Shown here one piece after another: positions 32,946 through 44,167 of a DNA stretch of 64,000 bases (its first letter is position 1; each line of letters opens with the position of its first letter). This stretch comes from Hymenoscyphus infarciens (lineage: Eukaryota > Ascomycota > Leotiomycetes > Helotiales > Helotiaceae): the NCBI GenBank assembly GCA_001414345.1, contig LLCB01000030.1, forward strand, positions 243,308-307,307, given 5' to 3'. A model generated the notes under the pieces. That model did no database searches. It saw only the letters and a list, made by a program, of their open reading frames with translations, and was not told where the DNA came from. The translations under genes were made by a program, and so were the position numbers.

Positions 32946-34082
32946 ATGGATAAAGCCAAGCAAGCCGTTTCTGGATTCCTTAACAAGGATGGAAAGCACG
33001 ACACCACTGTCCACGAGGTACTTATTCCTATTTTCAATTTTCGAAGGGCAACAGCTGACTCGTAGTAGACTGTGAACCCAGCTGTCCAGCACGAGAATGT
33101 CACTCGAACTCAACACGAGAACCAAACAACCGCCATTGACAGAGAGGTCCACCAAGACCACTATCATACTTCAGTCCAACCTGTTCAAGATCGCGAGGTA
33201 CTTCCCGAGCAACACACACACCAAATGGCTGGTGTTGAGCACCGCAACATCAAGCATGGCAATGACGACCATGTGAAAGACAGACTCGAGAGAGAGGCAG
33301 CACAGTTCAAGGACCAGCGAAGTGTCGGCGATGTTCAACACACATCTTCTGCAAAGCCATCTTTGGCTGGAGAGCACGTCCACCACCATGTTCACGAGAA
33401 CATTCAACCAGTCATCCAGAAAGAGACTATTCAACCCTCTGTTGTTCACACTACTGTGCCAATCCATGAGGTCCATCAAAATGAGGCCAAGCACCACAGC
33501 GCTAGCCAGCTCCCAGCAGTTACCCTGCACGACTTCAAGAACAAGGGAGGCCACCTTGGAGGACGCGAGGAGCGTACCGATGCTTTTGCAGGCGAGCCAA
33601 AGTCTGTTGGAGGTACCATTGGTGGAGCTGGAGCACATGGTTCTACTTCTTTGACCGAACGGGATGGTCACCACGGTCAACACAACACTCATGGTACCCA
33701 CCAAGGCTCAACCACCGCTGGCCCACATTCTTCAAGTGCTATGAATAAAGCAGATCCACGCGTTGATTCTGACTTGGACGGTTCTCGTGATACCGCTCGA
33801 GGCGCCCACGGTACTCAAACTCACGGTACTCACGGTACCCACGGTACTCACGCTCACGAGCACGGTTCGAGCAGTGGTGGTAACTACACCACTGGAGCTA
33901 CTGGTAACACTGTTGGCAGTCACTCGTCAGCCCCCCGCACCACTGGTACCGGAGTTGGACGTGATACCAGCGATATCACTAGCCACGGCACACACGCCGA
34001 GACCAAGAAGCCTTCTTTGATGGACAAGATCAACCCAATGGTCGACTCAAATGGTGACGGAACGAAGGGTTTCATGAAGTGA
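32946..34082 (+). CDS. His-rich hydrophilic protein (often annotated 'allergen')
   Basis: Exons 32946..33017 and 33069..34082 give 361 aa. The 51-nt intron has a CTGAC branch and TAGTAG acceptor, and the first exon supplies MDKAKQAVSGFLNKDGKHDT. The body is strongly hydrophilic with repeated His pairs: TVNPAVQHENVTRTQHENQT, DREVHQDHYHTSVQPVQDRE, VLPEQHTHQ, GEHVHHHVHENIQPVIQKE, TVPIHEVHQNEAKHH. A Gly/His/Thr-rich low-complexity tract follows (HGTHGTHGTHAHEHG). Two acidic loops resembling EF-hand cores (DSDLDGSRD and DSNGDGTKG) flank this tract, the second close to the C-terminus (KPSLMDKINPM). There is no signal peptide. Close homologues occur across Pezizomycotina and are commonly called allergen; their cellular role is unknown, and stress or metal binding is only a guess from composition. 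Confidence 0.8.
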
Positions 34083-34765
34083 AGAATTAATCCTCAAATC
34101 AAATATAACGTCTTTTATTTGTAAATAGAATAATTGTAAAAATTGAAACAACCATATATCGTTCCTCCTCGCTATCTAGCCAGCGTTGCTTTGTATCTCT
34201 TGAAGCCAATCTTCAATCACCTGATATCCTGCTTACAATTTTCAACGATTCAAACCCCGCTGGCAATCGCGTAATCACGGGCCCATTTTCCTCGCCTATC
34301 TGATGTTCAGGAGTACTTGCATCCGAGATCTGCCATGGCGGATAATTTCAACTTGTCATCGGAATAACGGGCTTGTGGCTCCGTGCTTCAGTGTGTTTTC
34401 ATTCTTCCTCGTCTGTTAATTCTTGTTTACCCATCGGATTTCACCCCCTAACTCTCCTCGTAAGGAGAATATGATATAACTTCCAAGTGCATTTCGCCAT
34501 GCCAGCTCCTGAGTAATCCAGGGTTTAAGATCTGTTCACTTCGGTATATTTATCCGTAACTTATCAAGCTTTTACTCTTCAGCCTCTTCTCTAATAACAC
34601 CATTGTTCAATCTAAAGCGGTGCTTTTTCGGACGTGGGGTCCCCACAGCACGGTACCTAGGTCGCTCAACGAGGAGGAATTATCAAAAATTTCAGAACAC
34701 ATATATAACAGATTTCACTTCTCTAAAATGTACTTTCCCTATCTCTCAAGAATTTCTTCACTTCC
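34083..34765. other. GH6 promoter region
   Basis: No coding sequence is supported. A TATATTTATCC stretch lies near 34543 and a pyrimidine-rich leader precedes the ATG at 34766. Binding sites for cellulase regulators cannot be assigned reliably by eye. Confidence 0.35.
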
Positions 34766-36026
34766 ATGATGAAGGCAACAACCATCCTAGCAGCTCTGTC
34801 TGCAACAGCAGTATCCGCACTCCCCGCTGCTGAATCCCCAGACTTCGCACTAGCACCCAACTCGCCAGACCGAAATCCATTCCTAGGAAAGAATTACTAC
34901 GCCAATTCCTTCTACGCCTCCGAACTCAATCAAACTCTCAATGCCTTCCTCGCTAAAAACGATACTTTGAACGCAGCACGTATCCGCACTGTTCAAAAGA
35001 CTGGAACCTTCGTCTGGGTCTCCTCCGTATCAGGCCTCTCAGGAATCGACAAAGCCATCTCCGAAGCGCGAGCTGAGCAACGAAAAACGAGAAAAGCACA
35101 AATAGTACAATTAGTACTCTATGATCTCCCCGACAGAGATTGTTCCGGGGGAGCCTCAGGTGGGGAGTTTTCAAGTGCAAATGATGGCTTGAAGAAATAT
35201 AAAACTCACTTTGTCGATCCTTATGCGAAAGCAGTCAAGGCAGCTAAGGATTTAACATTCGCTATTGTTCTCGAACCGGACTCTTTGGGCAACGTGATTA
35301 CGAACCAGAATGTTCCTTTTTGTGCGGGAGCTTCAAGCGTTTATGAGGAGGGAATCGCTTACGCGATAAGCAAATTGCAGGCGCCGAATATCGCGTTGTA
35401 TATCGATGCAGCGCATGGTGGATGGTTGGGATGGGCTGATAATCTTCCACTTGGTACATATCCCTTCCCTACTCCTTTCTTTGTAATTCTTTTGCTAACA
35501 AACCTTCCCAGCCGCCGCAGAATTCAGCAAAGTCGTCACCCTCGCTCAAAACCTCACAGCCGGTGCCAAAATCCGTGGTTTCTCAACCGACGTCTCAAAT
35601 TTCAACCCCTATGTCGCCTCTCCACGTGCAAACTACACCGAATGGTCGCCCTCCTACGATGAACTGCACTACGCCGAGTCCCTCGCTCCATTTCTCACCA
35701 ACCTTTCTTTGCCAGCACATTTCATCATCGACCAAGGCCGTTCGGGACTTCAAAATACGAGGAAGGAGTGGGGAGAGTGGTGTAATATCGAAGCAGGATT
35801 TGGAATCCGGCCTACCACTGTGACGAATAGTAGTGTTGTTGATAGTATTGTGTGGGTTAAGCCCGGAGGAGAAAGTGATGGTCCTTGTGGGTATACGGGG
35901 GAAGCTGTGGGTGGGACGAAGGCTCCTAATGCGGGGTTATGGTGGGATGAGTATGTGCAGATGTTGGTTAAGAATGCTAACCCTCCTATTGTTCCTACTT
36001 ATCGGAATGCGAAATTGAGAGTCTAG
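34766..36026 (+). CDS. GH6 family glucanase/cellobiohydrolase
   Basis: Exons 34766..35453 and 35512..36026 (58-nt intron, TGCTAACAA branch) give 400 aa. The signal peptide is MMKATTILAALSATAVSALP. GH6 motifs appear in order: NPFLGKNYYAN, FVWVSSVSG, LVLYDLPDRDCSG (proton-donor Asp), LEPDSLGN, YIDAAHGGWLGW, RGFSTDVSNFNPY, HFIIDQGRSG, EWCNIEAGFGIRP and DSIVWVKPGGESDG. There is no carbohydrate-binding module or Ser/Thr linker, so this is a compact catalytic-domain enzyme. The family hydrolyses cellulose or beta-glucan from the non-reducing end with inversion. At the position where classical CBHII enzymes have an Asp after the TF-x-W motif, this protein has Ser (FVWVSS), which may alter activity or mark another GH6 subgroup. 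It is likely secreted and inducible. ATG 34769 is an equivalent start one codon later. Confidence 0.9.
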
Positions 36027-37295
36027 ACTTTAGTTAGGGATGAGGAGGCTTGTATATATGTATATAGAGAATATATGAGGATTTCTAAAACTACTAAATG
36101 GCTAGGTTTGGAAACGTTTCACCAGTTGAGTGGTTGAACGTCGTTGTAAGCATGCTATCTAATAGAAATCCTTTACTCTAAGTCCTCGCTTCTCCGCTTG
36201 AAAAACAACAAGCTTATAACAACGCCACGCACTCTTGACACTATTGCAATCCACACAGATACAAACCCAGATCCAAAGCCCCTTTTTTTTTATCAGCGAG
36301 TAATCCCAACTTTTCCTGCGATCATGATGCTCTTCCAAATCTCGCTTAACCTCCACTGTACCTGAGACAAAAACTTCAACCCCTCTAAACCACTGTTTAC
36401 ATAGAACGCGCGAGCATACCCATTTATATCTAACAAAAGTTATGATACTAAAGGTTGAAACAATCAAGTTGAGAAAGAACAAGGGCGAGGACGCAATGAT
36501 TTGTCAATTTTACTTGATCCAACTCATTCCATAGAAATAACTCCATTGTCCTTGTGTGATGTGCAACAAAACTTGGAGGTCCCGGAGAATTTCCAGTCAA
36601 TTGTTTGACATTTGCCACTCATAGACCAGTGCCATGAGAAAAATTTGATATCGCTAAAGATCTAACGGGTCTGTATAATCGTTTGGGATAGGCGAGTGAA
36701 TTGGAGGCTGTAGCATAAGGGACAGATCACAGATCAGGAGCTTATGGCTGGGCCCGGTGAAATACGTGAAAGTAATCTCTTATGTGGTGTGGTAATAAAC
36801 GTCTGAAGAGTAAAGGCTGGCAGAAGCCAGGAATATATACAGGTCCACTAGTGTGGTCACGTGTCCTTCCCGCAACAGAGGCATCCCTAAAGCACACGAC
36901 CTGGCTGGATCTCCGGGTCTAACGTGGGTCGGTAGTAAATAACCCATGAAGAGGAGGGGAACTTGGAAAGAACAAACTGGCGAACTCATAACCCCCAGCA
37001 AGTGCGGGGACCCCAAGGATTTTATTACAGTCAACATACGTGCACGGTACACCGCAGCGCCAACAGCTCGTTTCTTAGTTAAAGCTAACCTACGCTATAC
37101 CTTAAAATTTAAGTAGTAATTGCTTAACAGTAGCATAATGATACCAACTGGGTGAGGAACTTCAGTAGATTCTCGCTTAAATGCCCGCTATCGAGGGTCA
37201 GGACGGTCGATATAGGTACATGGACGCAAGACCTTGATACTGAATTCTTTTTCATTGTCATGAATAATTGTTTCTTTTATCGCGGGCCGCAAGTA
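36027..37295. other. intergenic, no supported gene
   Basis: Lies between the stop codons of the convergent GH6 and hydratase genes. Short ORFs on both strands lack any family resemblance or splice extension. A T/A-homopolymer stretch sits near 36283. Nothing else is visible. Confidence 0.4.
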
Positions 37296-38257
37296 TCACA
37301 ATTTACTTGCTTTCCATACCGGCGCTCTCCTCTCTGCAAAAGCCTTCATCCCCTCCTTTGCATTCTCACCCCAAAACAAACCCTCCGCATACCGATCGTA
37401 TACATTCTTCGTCGCATTGCTAATTCCGGCTTCCCAAGCCTCTCTGATACCTTGTCGACTAACAATAACACTATCTGGACTCCCTCTTGCCACCAAATTT
37501 GCAAGCTCAATCGCCTCCGCAATTAACCTTTCCCCATAGACACAACCTTCAACACTATACCCCACTCCATCGCCTCCTTTGCATTCAGCATTGAACCCGT
37601 AAGCGCTAGATACGTCGCTCTCTGTAGTCCCAAATTCCTACATAAACGTGGCAAACCACCTTCCAATGCCGCAGTACCTCGCATGACGTCCGGAAAGGAG
37701 AAAGTAGCGGCCGAGGAAGCGATAACGAGGTCGTAATTGAGGACTGTTTCGAAACCTCCGCCATGGGCATGGCCATTGACTGCTCCGATTATGGGTTTTC
37801 GACCTGTCCGTCTGGTGAGGCCTGCAAAGCCAGAGGGAGGATAGTGTGCTTGGGTTCGAGGTTTGGAGAAAAGGGTTTGCGCTTCTGTTTTTCGTGGTAG
37901 TGGCATCAACGACTTGGAGGAAGAGAAGATAGAAACCTTTGAGATCCATGCCAGCACAGAAAGCCTTTTTTCCTGCTCCTGTAATGATAGCTACTCTTCT
38001 AGGGGAGTTTGTTAGCTTATGGTAATTTGGCTATCATCGTCATTTGCACAACGAAGAAGCAGCAAGCGGAAAAGAGGGGCATACAAATATGGTTCCGAGT
38101 CAAACCATTTCCATAATGCGTCTAATTCCCAAGATGCTTCTACGGGAAGTGCATTCATCTGCTGCTCATGGCTAAAAGTGACCACCAGTACATGTGGAGC
38201 TGGGGAGGCAAGAAGAACATGGTTGAGCTCTGGGGGTACAGATTTGAAGGTAGTCAT
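37296..38257 (-). CDS. peroxisomal enoyl-CoA hydratase/isomerase, one frameshift
   Basis: Predicted exons (minus) 38085..38257, 37937..37998 and 37296..37884. The crotonase fold is clear: VLVVTFSHEQQMNALP, RVAIITGAGKKAFCAGMDLK (oxyanion loop), GLTRRTGRKPIIGAVNGHAHGGGFE (second oxyanion Gly region), YDLVIASSAATFSFPDVMRG. The protein ends WKASKL, a canonical PTS1, so peroxisomal beta-oxidation or a related acyl-CoA step is expected. Between KVVSMGK and RLIAEAIELANLVARGSPDS (about 37525-37535) the frame changes by one base. The paralogue at 58 kb aligns through this point with no gap if one base is added. No intron fits. Either the gene is freshly broken, losing the last 80 residues and the PTS1, or the run GGGGAAAGG was misread. 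Otherwise it would be about 274 aa. Confidence 0.75.
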
Positions 38258-41200
38258 GGCGGGAATAAAGTCCTTCTTCCGAAAAACGTTTTAGCTCAGA
38301 ATACCCTCGAAGTTAATCGTTAAGGTTGTACAGGCATTGTAGTCGGGTGTGACTTCCAAACCTGCTTTCGGTTGGTGCCAGCCCTTTCAAATTTGAGGAA
38401 GGCACGACCATACAAGCAGCCATCTCAAATGATCAAATCAAAAGTTTCCTTCCTACATCAAGAAGATATCTCCCGTCGACAACCAGCTACGCCTGGCACC
38501 ATTGTGGGCAGAAGTTCATTCCATTTGGGGATATATCCTGATATGTTGTTCTTGGTGTTGATGATGGAAGTTGTGGAGGAACTTAGAAGTGAGCGAAGGA
38601 GACGGAAGTCACGAGATGGGGAGGGGACTCGCCGAGGTTCAACCGCAGCGCCTCTTTTCTAACCTCTAGTTCTAGCTAGCCCCGTCTCCTTCTTTCACAC
38701 TTTCAACACCACCAGTTCTGCTCATCTCCCTTGACTTTTCCATAACGAATACCCCTCGCTGGTAACATGTCTACTTCACGCTACCAAAACCCTACCAAGT
38801 ATCTGCTTCCGGCAGACGCGGACGAGCCAACCAAGCAGAGCTGGAGCGTTCAAATTTTTGAAAAGGCTACCTATCAACATCGATTATCACCCCGAGGCAC
38901 GTAAAGCGTTCTCTACGCCCCGGAAAGCCCAGAAAACCTCTTTTGCCACCGCTGATCCTTTGACTTGACGAATGTGCCTTGCAGGTCGACCTCACACCAT
39001 TTCTTCTGCCAAGCAAGGCCACTTGTAACACCGATGCAAGATCATTCGGAATGAGGTACATCTCCGAGCCAAACCTATATAACTCAACCATTATTATAAA
39101 GGAGCGCTACAGCCTGAAGTATAGGGCTGAGGAGACTGACTTCTTCTTCCTCGGGTTGAGGTCGAAGACTCGAATCAGTAGTAAAACATGACTCACGAAC
39201 TGCACCTCCGGTGGTTTCAAAGTCAAGGCAACTCATATCCTCTACCCGATGACGCGGCCCTCGAAAACAACTTCCCTTCAACAATTGTTTTGGAGAAACC
39301 CCATGGGTGGAGAATAAAGGGATCGAGAACCGGGGATTGTACATTCGTGTAACAGTCGGTTCCTTTTCCCTTCACTCACACACACTTGGCGGCCGAGATT
39401 GGAGGAGGCCAATCCGCATGTTCTCTAGCGATCTTCGTACACGAAAATTGGAATTTTATTTGCAGTCCTTTGCTATATCAGATGCTTCGTCTATCCACAA
39501 CTTCATTTTACCGCTATCCAAAAAATCGCTTCCAATGTTGAGAATGGCGTTCTTTTTGTTTTTGCCAGTAAAGTGTGTTTTTGTCTTTGCTTCAAGAAAA
39601 TTTGCATCTGCTCATGTTCCATTTCAATTGTATAGTGCTGTAAACCAAGCGCTGGCCATCTCCTCTCTCGCCGGTTTACTATGAGCCCCACTGTGAGTCC
39701 TCTGCCATCGTTCTGTGTGCAACTGGGTAAAGAGGCAATTTTCTGAAAAGCCTTGAACAATCAAGTTGATTATGAAAGCCACTTAGAATAATTGCTTTCG
39801 CTACTCTTCTTTATCCCCAGTCTTCTAAAACAATGAAGGTACGGGGTCCTCTTATGGGTGTACAAAGAGCAGAACGATGACCGAGACTCTTTCCAAACTA
39901 TAACAAGCCGCATTGATATTATGGCGGGTCTAAATCTTGCGCCAAAGTATTTGTGTTTGAAGCAATGCATATAAGCCACTTTTATAGCTGCAATGCAGAG
40001 TTGGGTTTCAAGATGCGTCAACAATCTCATTTCAGTAGACTGTGTTTTGAATAAAGTTAATGGACTCGATTCAAGATCTTTGTACAGCGGATTTCTTCCA
40101 ATCATGGATTTTGACGAAAGCAATGATGTGATGAGTGGAAGTGCCAACTGTCAGTACTGTACAGGGAGCTGACCGCCCATTGTTCTCCTGGATGCTGCTA
40201 GCAACATCACCTTGCGTAGCCAAGCAACATTCCTAGTAACTGGAAGAAAATGGTTCCAAGAGACTTGCAGAGCCCGGATAGTTTTCTTCTTGCGATGACA
40301 ACAAGCCAGCATAGGCCTTGCACTTTCCACTTCCCGTGTACAACTTCAATCATATCAGTTGGAAAAGGGTTTCATGACAGGTTTGTTGCGTAGTGCAAGC
40401 TTCATTTTTTGTTCCCAAAAGTCTCGAGGCTTCTTTACCCTATTAGAGTTATACCTGCAAAGCAAGTCTGGTAACATGCTGCCCCGCCCCTCTTCAATCG
40501 ATTGGCGATAAATAATATAATGATTACCGCGATGACCTCAATAATACATGGATTTCCCCGCAAAACATGGGCGTTGCTGATAACCGAGCTCTGGGAGGGT
40601 TGGGGCTATCCTCAAGAAGACACCGGTTCATCAACTCTATCTTCTGAAGTGTCCCGACAAAAATTAAGTTCAACAAACACGACTAGGAGCGGTGATGCGA
40701 TGAAGGTCTTCTTCCTTTCGGCCATGCTGGTACGGCAAGTTATATGTGGCAAGCATAGCGGATTGGTTTTATGATAATGATTCGCCGGGTAAATAACGAA
40801 GCCTTCGGATAAGGTGCCTGAAGCCTGTTGCGCGCACTTGTGTGTATGACAGAGGCTTAAGATGAGCGCATTAAGATTGATGGGACCAGTTATCGGAGAC
40901 GTTCGAGAGTTATACGCATTGTTTTTGTTTCTCACTATCATATTTTCCCCGCGTTTTGACTCTTTCATTTTTCATGTGCGGATGAATGCGAACAACCGCG
41001 CACGAGCACGAGCACGAGCTTCTACGGTGGTTGTTATGCAGCCGAGACGCTCGTATGTCCAAATCGGGAAGCGTCCCTCTGATTGGTCAACAACTGTCTG
41101 GCCGAAAATCGACCAAGTAATCACGTACCTCGATATTCGGTACGAAGTTACAAGCATCATATCAAGCACTCTTGGGACTTCAATATTTCTTTTTTTACCT

Positions 41201-44167
41201 GCAGCGAGTAGAATTGGTCCTGGCTTCTGATTTTTATCGTGTCTAAAGATCATTGGTCGCGAGATTTCGGAAACCGTTACCGGCACTTTTATCTCCTGAT
41301 TCATTCTACGCGCGGCATTCACTCCAGAAGAAAGACGCCATTGTCGATTCCCTTCTTTCCGCCTAACGTTCCGTGCCGTTGAAAACGGGAGAGAAAGCCA
41401 AAGGTCACCGGTACTTGCTGACTGGTTAACTTAATCGTTGCAGAAAAATGAGAAAGTATAGCCCGATCCGATTTGAAAAAAAACCCCACGAGGGAAATCT
41501 GATTGGCTCAAGGTTCCAAATATCTGTCACGATTATGTCAGATGAATAGCTGTACGCCTTCGGACCCAAAGTTTTAAACGGCATGGTTCTACTCGTTTCA
41601 ATAAACTCTTTTCAGAACTGAACTTACCTGGAGGTAAATACGACATCCAGTCTCGAGCCGGTAAATCCCTGGGATTTACGGGTAATAGAAGCTGTGCTAT
41701 CAGCTGCTGATACTCGAAGTACTCCGTACACAAGATGGTCAATTTTAAGGCATTTCCCAGCCTTCTCCGAATGTTTAGGTCTATGGCGTGACGCCACCAT
41801 CGCGGCGCGTGCAAAAATCAACTGAAAACCAGGCCAAGTGGACACACTCTGTCACCAGTTTGTCCACATTGTGGGTTGTGGAGGACAAGCCTTCAATGAG
41901 AATCGATAACTCAGGTGGTGCCTACCCCAGTTTATAGCTACCATGGTATGAATACAAATTTTGCTGCATGACATTAGGAATATGTTCACGCACACCAACA
42001 TCGCGTAGAAAAGTGGCCTCACTGAAATAAACGACCTTGCAGGCAAAGCCGAGTAGAGTTGGAGTGCTCGAGACCAACTCAGCAGCTTGGCTTGGATTCG
42101 TGGCTCTGCTGACTCGTGGGGATGGATTCCGTGCGAGATATAGTGATGTTGCGGGACCGATTTCCAGGTGAGGTCTTACGAACTATATTATGATATAGCT
42201 GACAGCGGCTCTTATACGCTCGTGTGGTGATAGCGGAAATTTAATGTGGTTTTCCCACGTGGTCTGGGACGGTTCGGAATGAAAATGGAATTATAGGGCC
42301 GGAAAAGGGCACAGTAAGTGCTTCAGGTAGGTCAGGAATTCGTTGCTAAAAGCGTGTCGAGTTATAGTTGCTCTCAAACGCAAATTTCAGGACAGACGGC
42401 CCAGACAACGCATGCAGGAGCAGCCAGTGCGTCATGCTGTCCGCTGTGCAGTACCTCAGTACTTGCTGTATTCTGCAATGCGGGGAGCATGAAGTCGTGA
42501 AAAGTGTGGGGAAGTTTTGGGACTCCAGAAGAAGTTACCTGTGGAGAAGAACTGGCCAGCTGCACTCAATGCCACCCATACTTCTAACCTGCGCTAGGGG
42601 GAACAGGGGTGGTCGTTGGAAAGCCGACAGGGACTTTCTGCCAGGTGAGACCAGACCCGAGTCACAACAGGTCTGTCGTGGCGCTTTGACTCGTTCATCC
42701 GGGGTGCATTCATTTCAGCACTGTTCTCGAAGCCTTACTTAGGGCTTCGAGGGGTAAGTTAGCCGATGGAACTTGACATCTGATATGCTATAACGCCTTG
42801 TAGCTTACCGCATCTACAGCCGCCTTGGGTCCCCCCAAGCGAAAGAAGTCAAGTCCTGAAGAATTAGAAGGAAAAATAGGCTTCTGATGAGCGGGAAAGC
42901 CTCGCACTTTGACGGTGGACGGTCCCGCTGGGGTGAAGTTTTTGGTACCTAGACTATCCCCCGCTTTGCAGATGCACTACCTTCCTCCTGCGTGTACTTT
43001 TTTGCGGGAAACTAACTACCTTACCTCGCATCAACAGCATCCATCACAATAAGTGCCGTCAACCGTGGTTGTCGTCCATCACCGCCAACAAACACCCTCC
43101 CTCCAGACCCTAGTCATACCCCTCCTTCGCCCACATTCTCTTCCCCGTCGACCTCTCTTGCTGGACTCGCTTCTCTTTGCCAAGTAGTCCCTTCAGGGAC
43201 ACTGTTGAGCACCTCCTTCAACGCTACAGATGCTTCACTCTTCGCATCAGCAGCCCGTCCTCCGCTCTCCACCTCCTTCCTGGCCCTCCTCCCAGGATCC
43301 GAGTTTCCCCTCCCCTCCCCTTTCCCCAGTGTGCCCCACTAATCATATCACAGCTATTCTATTACTTACTACCTTTACCGGTATGGGGTACAACCATTTC
43401 CGGTCGTCTTCTGTAGCCTGCCAGGCCAATGACTTTCCTCGGGCCAGAGACGATCCCTTCGATGTCGGCCCCTGGACCCTGTGGCGTACCCGCCCGCTCC
43501 GACCTACTCCTCCTCAGAGTCCACACCTTTCTTAGACCGGATCTTCTTAGGTATAATATATATAAGCCTCACACCGGTTTAGAGCCATGTGTCCATTAAG
43601 ACCAGGCAACTCTACTAAAGTCATCAGATTGGAGGCAATCTACAGCCCTGCTTCTGACTCGACGACTTCATTCCGATATATATTTGCGAGCCGCTGATCA
43701 AGTCGAGCCAGTTTCCTACTTTGCTGATGCAGTTATTTTTGCTGTAGCTCTGCGCCTCGAAAGTACATTACATATACTGGCGTGGCACCGCATCAAATCA
43801 AGTCCCGCCAAAAGGAGTTTCCTAATTGACAAACTCAAATATCGCCCTCAGCCATTCTTTACACCCCAGTACTCCCGCCCGCTGTATACTCCTGCTCATG
43901 TGCGGCGGCCGGCTTCAAGATACATTATTTTGGGCCAGGAGTAGACATTGTGAGGACTGACAAACCACCATTTCGGACGCCTACGGAATTCCAGTTACTG
44001 AAGTTGCTCTCCACTACCGAAGAGTACCCAGCCACTTCTCAGTCTATCCGGCACACATAACATCTGCCTCTTTCCCCCAGAAGGGTAACCTGCAGCATTA
44101 TAATCTCGAAATTTCCCGAAGCTGCAATCGGACGTTCAGACAGTCCGTGGGGCCTGAACCGCTCTCC
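38258..44167. other. 5.9-kb gene-poor region
   Basis: No gene is supported. A 40-codon ORF from ATG 38768 (MSTSRYQNPTKYLLPADADE) resembles the N-terminus of fungal LaeA-like methyltransferases but stops at once. Another short ORF from 39188 contains SYPLPDDAALENNF. These may be remnants. A CGAGCA microsatellite lies near 41003. The last several hundred bases are pyrimidine-rich and may be the long leader of the Zn2Cys6 gene. Confidence 0.45.

Noticed and set aside
33171..33704. 177-codon minus-strand ORF over the His-rich gene
   Set aside because: Antisense shadow of His/Gln/Thr codons, with no homologue-like features.
40862..41322. Overlapping ORFs on both strands around a CGAGCA microsatellite
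   Set aside because: Low-complexity Arg/Ala text and no conserved motif.
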